Origin: Phycisphaerae bacterium
Lineage (GTDB): Bacteria; Planctomycetota; Phycisphaerae; Phycisphaerales; SM1A02
Assembly (NCBI GenBank): GCA_002690755.1
Contig: NZFT01000048.1
Coordinates: 9,237 to 23,568 of the forward strand
Direction of reading: 5' to 3'
DNA: 14,332 nt
Shown here in pieces: positions 5,421-12,489 of the stretch (position 1 is the first letter of the stretch; the number at the start of each line of letters is the position of its first letter). The notes below the pieces were generated by a model. It ran no database searches. It was not told the origin of the DNA and saw nothing but the letters and a program-made list of their open reading frames with translations. The translations under genes and the position numbers were made by a program.

Positions 5421-6731
5421 TCAGGCCCGCGAGACGACCCAGGCCACCAGGATCAGGTTCGCCAGGATGCTGAGGACCAGCCCGGTGATCAGCGCCATGC
5501 TCAGCGCCTGGGCGTCGCCCCCGCGCACCACCGGTTGTGCCGGTTCCGATCCTTCGTCTTCCGCCGTGATCGAAGAGACCACGGTGGCGATGTCCATCAC
5601 GCTGCGGGCGTGCATGGGCATGCCGCCGGACTCGACGGCATCGAGATCCTCGAGCAGTTCCTCGGCGCTGCGGTATCGGTCGGCGGGATCCTTCGCCATC
5701 ATCAGCTCGATGATCTGGGCGAGTCCGCTCGAGATCGCCGGATTCAACTGATCGGGCGGGACGATCTCGTCCTTGAGATGACGGTGCATGACCTCCGACG
5801 GGTTCTTTCCGTTGAAGGGGACCCGTCCGGTGACCATGTGGTACAGCGTCGCGCCGAGGCCGTAGATGTCGGCCTGAGGGCCGATGTCCACCCTGCCGCG
5901 GATCTGTTCGGGTGAGATGTAGAACGGTGTTCCGTAGGCTTTTCCGGCCTCCGCCTCCGCGGATTCCTTGTCGCTGAGGGCGCGGGCCAGGCCGAGGTCC
6001 GCCAGCTTCACCACGCCGGAATCGGTGAGCATGATGTTCTTGGGCTTGATGTCCCGGTGGATGAAGCCGCGAGCGTGCGCGTGCATCAGCGCAGATGCCA
6101 TCTGCCTGGTGACCTGGATCGCCTCGGCTTCGTCGAAGCGCTTGTTCGCGCTGATTCGATCGAAGACCGTCTCGCCGTCGACGTACTCCATCACGAAGTA
6201 GTGATGCTCGCCGGATTGCGCCACGTCGTAGGCCGCGACGATGTTCGGATCGTTCAGCTTGGCGGCGGCCCGCCCCTCCTTGTAGAAGCGGGCGATGAAG
6301 TCCGCGTTGTCGTTGTAGCGTCGCGGAAGGACCTTGATCGCGACGAATCGATCCAGCGAGAGCTGCTTGCCGAGGAACACCGTCGCCATCGCACCGGCGC
6401 CGAGCTTGCGGATGATCTTGTAGCCCGGAATCGCGCGGGTGCTCTTCTCGGATTCGATCTCGGTGCGGAGTCGATCGACCTGACTGGACGTCATGAAGCC
6501 CGACTCGAGAAGGACGTCGGCGAGGCTCGCGTCGGGATCCTGCTCCCGCGTGTTGCGAACGACTTCCAGTTCGTCGGGACTCACCAGGCCCCGCTCGACG
6601 ACGACTCGGCCGAGCAACGTCTCGAATCCGGCACCGGCCCGGCTGCCACTGTCGCCGCCACTCGCGGTCGCATCACTGCGATCCGAGGTCGGCTCGGTCT
6701 TGCTGGCGGGCTGGGGTGTCGGTTCGGTCAC
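5421..6731 (-). CDS. Membrane-anchored Ser/Thr protein kinase with N-terminal MshEN-like domain
   Basis: 436 residues. A low-complexity N-terminus (1-35) is followed by a two-part segment (about 38-92: LLGRVVVERGLVSPDEL, LADVLLESGFMTSSQVDRL) resembling the MshEN/GspE N-terminal domain, which binds cyclic di-GMP in some ATPases. The kinase domain (about 104-365) has the glycine loop LGAGAMATVF (110-119), Lys133 in VAIK, Glu152, catalytic HRDIKPKN (225-232), DLG in place of DFG (Asp245) and GTPFYISPEQ. All catalytic residues are present, so it should be active. A single helix (about 409-433) ends the protein, placing the kinase in the cytoplasm. The start is GTG with only a weak upstream purine stretch. 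It has its own promoter and is divergent from the LPS operon. The substrate cannot be inferred. Confidence 0.9.
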   Translation of the reverse strand: MTEPTPQPASKTEPTSDRSDATASGGDSGSRAGAGFETLLGRVVVERGLVSPDELEVVRNTREQDPDASLADVLLESGFMTSSQVDRLRTEIESEKSTRAIPGYKIIRKLGAGAMATVFLGKQLSLDRFVAIKVLPRRYNDNADFIARFYKEGRAAAKLNDPNIVAAYDVAQSGEHHYFVMEYVDGETVFDRISANKRFDEAEAIQVTRQMASALMHAHARGFIHRDIKPKNIMLTDSGVVKLADLGLARALSDKESAEAEAGKAYGTPFYISPEQIRGRVDIGPQADIYGLGATLYHMVTGRVPFNGKNPSEVMHRHLKDEIVPPDQLNPAISSGLAQIIELMMAKDPADRYRSAEELLEDLDAVESGGMPMHARSVMDIATVVSSITAEDEGSEPAQPVVRGGDAQALSMALITGLVLSILANLILVAWVVSRA

Positions 6732-6841
6732 GTCGTTGATCTTTCGGGCGGTGTCGAGGCGGAGAAACGGTTCGGAGGAAGCCTTCGGGCGGGGTGTCGG
6801 GCGGTGGGAGGGTCGGGCGACGGCCGAAGAACGAATCGGTG

Positions 6842-6870
6842 ACTATTCTCGCAACCCCGCGAACTGTCAA
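6842..6870 (-). promoter_or_regulatory. Sigma70-type promoter of the kinase gene
   Basis: Minus strand TTGACA (6870-6865), 17-base spacer, AATAGT (6847-6842; four of six matches). Expected start near 6835, giving a leader of roughly 105 bases. It lies in the 156-base divergent gap and would overlap any promoter of the plus-strand operon. Confidence 0.65.
6844..6849 (+). promoter_or_regulatory. Weak candidate -10 for the LPS operon
   Basis: TATTCT (four of six matches) overlaps the kinase -10 on the other strand. No matching -35 is visible 15-19 bases upstream, so the true operon promoter may differ. Confidence 0.25.
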
Positions 6871-6887
6871 GCGACCCGGATCCGACC

Positions 6888-7937
6888 GTGACCGAGCAAC
6901 CCCGAATCCTCCTGATCCGTCCGAGCGCCCTCGGCGATGTGTTCCGCTCGGTCCCGCTGGTGGCGTCCCTTTCCCGTGCGTTTCCGGAAACACCGATCGA
7001 CTGGGTGGTGCAGGAAGAGTTCTCGGATGCGATCCGAGCCCATCCCGCCGTCTCCCGGGTCATCGGCTTCCCGCGACGGCGACTTCAGCACTGGTGGCGA
7101 TCTCCCCCCGCCATGGCTACGGGATGGCGGTTCTTCCGGGGACTGCGCGGAAATTACGCGGTGGCGATCGATGCCCAGGGCCTCGCCCGCAGCGGTCTGA
7201 TGGCCTTCGCGAGCGGGGCTCGTCGCCGGATCGGATTCGCGGATGCGTCGGAAGGGGCCTGGCTGGGTTACAACGCGCGGATCGCGGTTTCCGCGGACGC
7301 TTCGGCGGTCGATCGGATGCTTGGACTGCTCGAAGGTGCGGGGATCGAGCCGATCGCGGACTGTCGTCTCCGGGTACCGGAGGATGCGGAGTCCGGTTGG
7401 TCGGCCTGGCGTTCGGCGACGATCGGTGGGGCCGGATTCGTCGCCATCGCCCCGACGAGTCGTTGGACCAGCAAGGAGTGGCCGGAGGATCACTGGCGGC
7501 GACTCGTGGAGGGGCTGCTCGTCGAACGGCTCGCGGAGCGGATCGTCCTGCTTGGCGCGGCATCGGAAACGGACCGCCTCCGCGAACTGGCCGGTGATCG
7601 TGCCGAAGTGGTGGTGATGGCGGGAGCAGGCCCGCTCGCGATGTCGATGGCGGCGGTCCGCGATTCGGCGCTCCTGGTCGCCAATGATTCGGCAATGCTT
7701 CATGCGGCGGTCGGCTTCGACGTCCCGCTGGTGGGGCTGTTCGGCCCGACGGATCCCGTGATTTCGGGGCCCTACGGACGAGTCACGGACTGCATCGCGT
7801 CGCCGCTCGCCGATGCGGCGGTCCACTACCGCGACCAAGGACTCGGCGATCGTCTCATGCGGGCGATCCCGGTCGACGAGGTGCTCGAAGCGTGTCGCGA
7901 CCGTCTCACGGCGACGAGGACGGAGGCCGGGACATGA
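6888..7937 (+). CDS. Glycosyltransferase family 9, heptosyltransferase I-like
   Basis: 349 residues, close to WaaC/WaaF length. The N-terminal Rossmann half has RPSALGDVFRSVP (11-23), IDAQGLARSG (94-103) and GARRRIGF (110-117). The C-terminal half has APTSRWTSKEWPEDHW (188-203) and VANDSAMLHAAVGFDVPLVGLFGPTDP (264-290), which form the nucleotide-heptose binding region in GT9 enzymes. DAQGL and the SRWTSKEWP pattern favour heptosyltransferase I (WaaC), which adds the first heptose to Kdo at the inner membrane; the exact acceptor is inferred. HldE, encoded four genes downstream, would make its donor ADP-heptose. The start is GTG with a weak GGA seven bases upstream. First gene of the operon; its TGA overlaps the Maf ATG. 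Confidence 0.87.
   Translation: MTEQPRILLIRPSALGDVFRSVPLVASLSRAFPETPIDWVVQEEFSDAIRAHPAVSRVIGFPRRRLQHWWRSPPAMATGWRFFRGLRGNYAVAIDAQGLARSGLMAFASGARRRIGFADASEGAWLGYNARIAVSADASAVDRMLGLLEGAGIEPIADCRLRVPEDAESGWSAWRSATIGGAGFVAIAPTSRWTSKEWPEDHWRRLVEGLLVERLAERIVLLGAASETDRLRELAGDRAEVVVMAGAGPLAMSMAAVRDSALLVANDSAMLHAAVGFDVPLVGLFGPTDPVISGPYGRVTDCIASPLADAAVHYRDQGLGDRLMRAIPVDEVLEACRDRLTATRTEAGT
7922..7926 (+). promoter_or_regulatory. Shine-Dalgarno deciding the Maf start
   Basis: GGAGG seven bases before ATG 7934, which sits in an ATGA overlap with the upstream stop. Favoured over an in-frame ATG at 7892. Confidence 0.75.
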
Positions 7938-8527
7938 CCCGTTCGGTGCTGCTGGGCAGTGCGAGTCCGCGTCGACGCCGGCTGCTGGAGTCCGCCGGAT
8001 GGCGGGTCGAGCAGGTTGCGCCCGCGATCGACGACGGCGTGATCCGGCTTTCGCCGTCGTCTCCCGCGTGCACCGTGGAGGCGCTGGCCTGGTTCAAATC
8101 GGCGCAGATTCTCGACGTCGACGCGACGCATGTCGCGAGCATCGCGGCGGACACCGTCTGCGTCGTCGGGGACGCGATCGTCGGAAAGCCCGGCGATCGA
8201 TCCGAAGCCGAGGGGATGCTCGTCCGGATGCTCGGTCGACGGCATCGCACCATCACCGGCGTGTGCATCCGGAATCGCAGGGGACGGCGTCTGCTGTTCA
8301 GCGACGTGGCGGAGGTTCGGATGGGAGACCTCGGGCCCGATCGAATCGAGGCGTATCTCGACTCCGGCGAGTGGGTGGGCAAGGCAGGGGGCTACAACCT
8401 CGAAGATCGAATCGCGGACGGCTGGCCGATCGAATGCGACGGCGATCCCTCGACGGTGATGGGACTCCCGATCCGCCGGTTGGTCCCACTGCTCGAGGCG
8501 CTCGCCGCATCGGAGGAACCGTCGTGA
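7934..8527 (+). CDS. maf: Maf-family nucleoside triphosphate pyrophosphatase
   Basis: 197 residues, the usual Maf length. LLGSASPRRRRLL (6-18) is the Maf signature substrate-binding loop, AADTVCVVGDAIVGKP (71-86) supplies catalytic Asp73 and Lys85, and KAGGYNLEDR (150-159) and VMGLP (175-179) match the C-terminal motifs. The position often occupied by Thr before the VEVRM-like strand is Asp here (FSDVAEVRM), which might affect base preference. Family members hydrolyse dTTP, UTP or modified NTPs to monophosphates, limiting misincorporation. The ATG at 7934 is set by GGAGG (7922-7926) with a 7-base spacer and overlaps the preceding stop (ATGA); a longer in-frame reading from 7892 lacks such a site. 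Its place in an LPS operon may be incidental. Confidence 0.9.
   Translation: MTRSVLLGSASPRRRRLLESAGWRVEQVAPAIDDGVIRLSPSSPACTVEALAWFKSAQILDVDATHVASIAADTVCVVGDAIVGKPGDRSEAEGMLVRMLGRRHRTITGVCIRNRRGRRLLFSDVAEVRMGDLGPDRIEAYLDSGEWVGKAGGYNLEDRIADGWPIECDGDPSTVMGLPIRRLVPLLEALAASEEPS
8512..8516 (+). promoter_or_regulatory. Shine-Dalgarno deciding the GTG start of the small membrane protein
   Basis: GGAGG with a 7-base spacer before GTG 8524. The same frame is open back to 7813 across the whole Maf gene, but only this start has a ribosome site and the stop/start overlap seen elsewhere in the operon. Confidence 0.75.
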
Positions 8528-8970
8528 ATCCAGGGTCGTCGATCCAGATCCCATGGTTCCTCGGGCAGACGCATCTGCCGGGGTGGACGACGTGCATCGC
8601 GCTCGCGATCGCGGCGATCGCCGGTGGTTGGTACTGGCGACGGCTTCGTCGCGGATCGGTGCCGATGATCCGGCGGCGACTCCGTCGCGCGAGCCTGGTG
8701 ATCGGGGGCGGCGTGCTCGTCGCCGCGGCCGCCGCGGCCGGGTGGATCGATCCGGATGTCGATCAGATCCCCTACATCGTCACCTGGGGGGGCGTGGTGC
8801 TGGGCCTGCTGGTGCTCGTGATCCTCTCGCTGGTCGACGCCTTCGTCTCGATCCGCCTCCACCAGCGCAGTCTCGATCGGCGTCTCGTTCGCGACACGCT
8901 TCGGATTCGCGAAGCGATGGATCGGGAAGGAATCGGATCCCGACCCGACCGGGAGGCGGACGATGCATGA
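8524..8970 (+). CDS. Unrecognised small membrane protein in the LPS operon (three predicted helices)
   Basis: 148 residues from GTG 8524. I do not recognise a family. Three hydrophobic stretches are visible: about 22-38 (TTCIALAIAAIAGGWYW), 57-76 (LVIGGGVLVAAAAAAGWI) and 83-108 (YIVTWGGVVLGLLVLVILSL). A very basic loop (RRLRRGSVPMIRRRLRRA) separates the first two, so it should face the cytoplasm. The charged C-terminal tail (HQRSLDRRLVRDTLRIREAMDRE) could be helical. The GTG overlaps the Maf TGA (GTGA) and the gene overlaps lpxK by 8 bases, so it is embedded in the operon and probably translated in step with it. Context suggests a membrane role in lipid A or core assembly, but that is inference. 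The open frame extends upstream to 7813 only as a shadow of the GT9 and maf genes. Confidence 0.8.
   Translation: MNPGSSIQIPWFLGQTHLPGWTTCIALAIAAIAGGWYWRRLRRGSVPMIRRRLRRASLVIGGGVLVAAAAAAGWIDPDVDQIPYIVTWGGVVLGLLVLVILSLVDAFVSIRLHQRSLDRRLVRDTLRIREAMDREGIGSRPDREADDA
8951..8956 (+). promoter_or_regulatory. Shine-Dalgarno of lpxK
   Basis: GGGAGG six bases before ATG 8963, lying inside the preceding membrane-protein gene. A second ATG at 8967 is in another frame. Confidence 0.7.
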
Positions 8971-9982
8971 ACCCCCGCGGTGGGCCTCGATCCTCCTCGC
9001 GCCCGCGACGCTGGTCTACGCGTCGGTCGTCGACTGGCGACGTCGTCGATTCGACGCCGGCACCGGTGTGGTCCGGCTCGATGCGCCCGTGATCTCGGTG
9101 GGAAACCTCGTCGCGGGCGGCACCGGGAAGTCACCGGTGTGTCGGACCATCTCCGCGCATCTCCTTCGGTCGGGGCGTCGCCCCGCGATCGCGATGCGCG
9201 GATATCGAGCGGGGGCGACTGGAATCTCCGACGAAGCCGCGGAATACGCATCACGCATCCCCGAGGTGCCGCTCGCGGTCGGTGCGGATCGGATCGCCGC
9301 GATCGCGGCGTTGCAGGATCCTCCGGGATCGATCGTCCTCGACGACGGATTCCAGCACCGACGCGTGCACCGGGATCTCGACATCGTGCTCGTCGACGCC
9401 GTTCGCTCCGGCTTCGACCGGGGCATGTTGCCTTCGGGACCGAGACGTGAACCGAGGAGCGCCCTGCGTCGCGCCGACGTGGTCGTGGTGACGCGGGCGT
9501 CGAAGATCGATCCCGTGCTGGCCGCGGAGATCGAACGGCATCATGGACGACCGCCGCTCGCGTGGACCCGTCACGCCTGGACCGGATTGACGTCGCATCG
9601 GAAGGGCGTCGAGTCGGCGAGACCGGTGTCCGAGCTGGAAGGGCGCCGCGTCGCGACCGTCCTCGGCGTCGGCAATCCGGATTCCGTTCGACGATCGATC
9701 GAGGCGGTCGGCGGCATCGTGGTGCACGACGTCGCGGTGCGGGACCACGCCGCCTACGACGCGGCCCGCGTCTCGTCCATCGCCGCCGCGGCGGCGGGAG
9801 CGGGCGCGGAGGCGATCGTCACCACGCTCAAGGACTGGGTGAAGATCGGTCGGCACGCGGATCGACTCGGCGACCTGCCGATTCTCGTTCCCACCCTCGA
9901 GATCGAATTTCTCGCCGGAGAGGCGGCGTTCTTCGAGGCCATCGACGCCACGGTCGCAGGGGCGGCCCCGGGCCCGGGGTGA
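8963..9982 (+). CDS. lpxK: Tetraacyldisaccharide 4'-kinase
   Basis: 339 residues, typical for LpxK. A short hydrophobic N-terminal helix (about 8-22) should attach it to the inner membrane. Residues 43-60 hold the Walker A loop VGNLVAGGTGKSPV (Lys56). AMRGYRAG (77-84) matches the conserved RGY region, DDGFQHRRVHRDLDIVLVD (127-145) is the LpxK hallmark, and TTLKDWVKI (287-295) matches the C-terminal TxKDxVK motif. It phosphorylates the 4' position of the lipid A disaccharide precursor with ATP on the cytoplasmic face, just before Kdo addition. It overlaps the upstream membrane-protein gene by 8 bases and precedes hldE by 16. Its presence supports a genuine lipid A outer membrane. Confidence 0.93.
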   Translation: MHEPPRWASILLAPATLVYASVVDWRRRRFDAGTGVVRLDAPVISVGNLVAGGTGKSPVCRTISAHLLRSGRRPAIAMRGYRAGATGISDEAAEYASRIPEVPLAVGADRIAAIAALQDPPGSIVLDDGFQHRRVHRDLDIVLVDAVRSGFDRGMLPSGPRREPRSALRRADVVVVTRASKIDPVLAAEIERHHGRPPLAWTRHAWTGLTSHRKGVESARPVSELEGRRVATVLGVGNPDSVRRSIEAVGGIVVHDVAVRDHAAYDAARVSSIAAAAAGAGAEAIVTTLKDWVKIGRHADRLGDLPILVPTLEIEFLAGEAAFFEAIDATVAGAAPGPG

Positions 9983-9998
9983 TACGCTCCGCCCCATC

Positions 9999-11522
9999 GT
10001 GAACGACAATCCCCACACCACGGCGGCAGGACCCGGCATCGACTTCGTCGAGGCGGTTGCCCGTCTGTCGGGCGGTCGCGTCCTGCTGGTCGGCGATCTC
10101 ATGCTCGACGAGACGATCCGCGGCGCGGCCGAACGGCTGAGTCCCGATGCGCCGGTTCCGGTGCTGGCGATCGACGGTGACGAGGCGATCGATCGCCGGC
10201 CGGGCGGCACCGGCAACGTCGCCGCCTGCCTTCGCGGGCTCGAGATGGAGGTCGCGGTGGTGGGGCTCGTCGGCGACGACGACGCCGGTCGACACCTGAC
10301 CGCCGAGCTCGAGGCGAACGGTTGCGAAGTCGGGGGGGTCGTGGTCGATTCATCGCGGCCCACGACGGTGAAGCGAAGCCTGGTCGGTCTCGCCCAGCAT
10401 CGGCACCCCCAGAAGATGTTCCGGCTCGACGTCGAATCGCGACGCCCCGCGGACGAAGCGGTGGTCGACCGGCTGCTCGCGGCGATCGACGCCCGGCTGG
10501 ATGATGTCGACTGCGTCTGCCTCGAGGACTACGACAAGGGCACGTGCACCGAAGTCCTGTGTCGAGCCCTGGCGCAACGATGCCGGGAGCGCGATCTTCC
10601 CCTGCTGGTGGACCCGGCATCGATCACCGATTACGACCGCTACGCGGGGGCGACCCTCATCACGCCGAACCGCACCGAGGCGGAACGGGCGATGGATCGT
10701 CCCGGCGGTCTGCGCACCGACCTCGGCGTGGCGGTCGAGATCGCGACCGGTCTTCGTTCCCGACACGGATTCGATGCGGTGGTCCTCACGCTGGATCGGG
10801 ACGGGGCGATGCTCGCGACCGAGGATGGCTGCATCCACCTCCCGACCGAAGCCAAGTCCGTCTACGACGTGACCGGCGCCGGCGACATGGTGCTTGCGGC
10901 GCTCGCGGCGGCCTGGTCGCACGGCTTGCGTGGCGTCGAGGGCGTCCGGCTTGCGAATCTCGCGGCGGGGATCGAAGTGGAATTGACCGGCGCACAGCCG
11001 GTCCCGCTCGCGGAGCTGCGGCGGGCCGCGTTGCTGGCGAGCGCCGCCGGGATCGGAAAGACGCGTCGGCTCGCGCATCTGCTGCTCGAACTCGAGGTAC
11101 TTCGCCGCGACGGCCGACGAATCGTCCTGACCAACGGGTGCTTCGACGTGATCCACGCCGGGCACGTCGCCTACCTGAAGGAAGCGAAGCAGCAGGGAGA
11201 CGTCCTGGTGGTCGGCATCAACGCGGACGAGAGCGTCCGGGCCCTCAAGGGCCCCGAACGGCCGATCTTCAACGAAGCGGAGCGACTCGAGGTGCTCGCC
11301 GAACTGGAATCGATCGACTACCTCGTGGTGTTCGGGGAGGAGACCGCCGCGGATCTGATCGAGGCGATCCGTCCCGACGTCTACGTGAAGGGTGGTGACT
11401 ACCACCCCGAAGCCATCACCGAGCATCCGCTGCTCGAGCGGCTCGGCATCGACGTCCGGATTCTCGCGCATCGGCCGGGACTGGGGTCGACCGCGATCAT
11501 CGATCGTCTTCGAACGCCCTGA
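9999..11522 (+). CDS. hldE: Bifunctional D-glycero-beta-D-manno-heptose-7-phosphate kinase / heptose-1-phosphate adenylyltransferase
   Basis: 507 residues with both HldE modules fused. The PfkB-type kinase (about 15-350) shows GDLMLDE (32-38), RPGGTGNVAACLRGLE (67-82) and the catalytic anion hole DVTGAGD (290-296). The cytidylyltransferase-type module (about 370-505) shows TNGCFDVIHAGH (378-389), GINADESVRALKGPERPI and YVKGGDY (462-468). Together they convert heptose-7-phosphate to heptose-1,7-bisphosphate and, after GmhB, heptose-1-phosphate to ADP-heptose for the LPS inner core. It is about 30 residues longer than the E. coli enzyme, partly in the N-terminus. The GTG start has no visible Shine-Dalgarno, unlike the genes just upstream, so it may depend on coupling or be leaderless. 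A hairpin follows the stop. Confidence 0.94.
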   Translation: MNDNPHTTAAGPGIDFVEAVARLSGGRVLLVGDLMLDETIRGAAERLSPDAPVPVLAIDGDEAIDRRPGGTGNVAACLRGLEMEVAVVGLVGDDDAGRHLTAELEANGCEVGGVVVDSSRPTTVKRSLVGLAQHRHPQKMFRLDVESRRPADEAVVDRLLAAIDARLDDVDCVCLEDYDKGTCTEVLCRALAQRCRERDLPLLVDPASITDYDRYAGATLITPNRTEAERAMDRPGGLRTDLGVAVEIATGLRSRHGFDAVVLTLDRDGAMLATEDGCIHLPTEAKSVYDVTGAGDMVLAALAAAWSHGLRGVEGVRLANLAAGIEVELTGAQPVPLAELRRAALLASAAGIGKTRRLAHLLLELEVLRRDGRRIVLTNGCFDVIHAGHVAYLKEAKQQGDVLVVGINADESVRALKGPERPIFNEAERLEVLAELESIDYLVVFGEETAADLIEAIRPDVYVKGGDYHPEAITEHPLLERLGIDVRILAHRPGLGSTAIIDRLRTP

Positions 11523-11562
11523 GGTCGCCGATGTCCGAGAAAACGTCGTTGTTCCGCTGAAT

Positions 11563-11578
11563 CCCGCCGTTGGGCGGG
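11563..11578 (+). terminator. Likely terminator of the LPS operon
   Basis: CCCGCC (11563-11568), loop GTTG, GGCGGG (11573-11578): a compact 6-bp GC stem 40 bases after the hldE stop. The trailing TTGT is a poor U-tract, so termination may be partial. Confidence 0.5.
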
Positions 11579-11621
11579 TTGTCGATGGCACCGGCCTCAT
11601 TCGGATGAATACTCGAGGACC

Positions 11622-11969
11622 ATGAGACCTCTCGTCATGTTTCAGATCGGTTTCTGCCTGCTCGCGGGGAGTGCCCTCGGAGGTTGTGCGACCTCGACCC
11701 CGGCCGCACCACTTCCGCCGATCACGGAGGTTTCGAGCATCCTCGTCCTGCCCTCTGCCGCCCAGGCGGTGATCGCGGTGGAGACCGGGATCGGTGCGGG
11801 CGATGCGATTCAGGCTCGAAACCAGCTCCGGCTCGGTGGATCGCCCATTTCGGGTGCCGGACCGTCCTTCGTTCTGCGATCGATCCGCGATGACCAGCGG
11901 ATCATCAACGGTCGCAACCAGTCGACGTTCTCGCTGCGGGTGCGGACCGGTTCCCAGCGGCACCGATGA
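11622..11969 (+). CDS. Small predicted lipoprotein of unknown function
   Basis: 115 residues. The N-terminus is a lipoprotein signal: MRPLVMFQIGFCLLAGSALGGC, with Cys22 as the lipidation site after LGG. The mature part begins with a Pro/Ala/Thr-rich linker and has no motif I recognise; it ends in a basic tail. Codon positions keep the high third-base GC of neighbouring genes, which supports real coding. A GAGG lies only three bases before the ATG, closer than usual; the in-frame ATG at 11637 is a weaker alternative because it would leave a shorter n-region. It lies 99 bases beyond hldE, after a hairpin, so it may have its own promoter; AATACT at 11608-11613 is a faint candidate -10. Probably an outer-membrane or periplasmic lipoprotein. 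Confidence 0.68.
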   Translation: MRPLVMFQIGFCLLAGSALGGCATSTPAAPLPPITEVSSILVLPSAAQAVIAVETGIGAGDAIQARNQLRLGGSPISGAGPSFVLRSIRDDQRIINGRNQSTFSLRVRTGSQRHR

Positions 11970-11992
11970 ACGGGTCGAAGTTCGCTGGTTCA

Positions 11993-12010
11993 CCTAAGTT
12001 ATTGTTTAGG
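11993..12010. other. AT-rich hairpin after the lipoprotein gene
   Basis: CCTAA (11993-11997) and TTAGG (12006-12010) pair with one further G-T pair around a 6-base loop. It lies 24 bases after the lipoprotein stop and just upstream of the HU promoter. It could be a weak terminator or an operator; no U-run follows. Confidence 0.3.
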
Positions 12011-12030
12011 CGAGGCTTGCCCCATCCCTC

Positions 12031-12059
12031 TTGACATCGGACGCCCTCGTTTCGATACT
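12031..12059 (+). promoter_or_regulatory. Sigma70-type promoter of the HU gene
   Basis: Consensus TTGACA (12031-12036), 17-base spacer, GATACT (12054-12059; four of six). Start expected near 12066, giving a leader of about 70 bases. Strength fits an abundant nucleoid protein. Confidence 0.72.
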
Positions 12060-12137
12060 CAGAAGTCGGCGATTTCGGCTCTGGGGTAAGGTTTCGGAGT
12101 CGCTGCAAAATCAGGAATCCAGCTGGAGCGTGACGGA

Positions 12138-12467
12138 ATGTCGAGTTCAATCCCCAGTGCCTTGGGCAAGACGACGACCAAGAAGGAAATCGTCGATCGG
12201 ATCGCGGCGGAGATGAATCAGCCACGAGCAGATGTGAAGCGCACGATCCAGGCTTTTCTCGATGAGGTCATCGAAGAGCTCGGCCGAGGCAATCGTCTCG
12301 AGTTCCGTGACTTCGGCGTCTTCGAGATTCGCGAGCGTGCGGCACGGCGGGCGCAGAACCCGAAGACGCTCGAGCAGGTCGAGGTTCCGGCGAGGAAGAC
12401 CGTGAAGTTCAAGACCGGTCGTCTGATGAAGGTCCGGGTGGACGGCATGGAAGACGACGAGGGCTGA
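12138..12467 (+). CDS. HU/IHF-family DNA-binding protein
   Basis: 109 residues. The core (about 12-101) is a standard HU/IHF fold: TKKEIVDRIAAEM and VKRTIQAFLDEVIEEL form the dimer helices, RLEFRDFGVFEIRERAARRAQNPKT forms the saddle and the DNA-intercalating arm with its Pro in QNPKT (usually RNPxT), and VPARKTVKFKTGRLMK closes the fold. It is longer than the usual 90 residues owing to about 10 N-terminal residues (SSSIPSALGK) and an acidic C-terminal tail (DGMEDDEG). It should bend and compact DNA as a dimer; homodimer or heterodimer is not decidable. The ATG is supported by GGAG at 12125-12128 with a 9-base spacer and a strong promoter upstream. Confidence 0.93.
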   Translation: MSSSIPSALGKTTTKKEIVDRIAAEMNQPRADVKRTIQAFLDEVIEELGRGNRLEFRDFGVFEIRERAARRAQNPKTLEQVEVPARKTVKFKTGRLMKVRVDGMEDDEG

Positions 12468-12489
12468 TCTCCTCCCCATCGATCGAAAC

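Noticed and set aside
7813..8523. Upstream extension of the small membrane-protein frame
   Set aside because: It runs across the end of the GT9 gene and all of maf in another frame; the GTG at 8524 has GGAGG and a stop/start overlap.
9251..10363. Minus-strand open frame opposite lpxK and hldE
   Set aside because: Ser/Arg-rich translation without motifs, opposite two well-identified genes.
10350..11993. Long minus-strand open frame (547 codons)
   Set aside because: It lies opposite hldE and the lipoprotein gene; hldE shows full catalytic motifs, so this is an antisense shadow.
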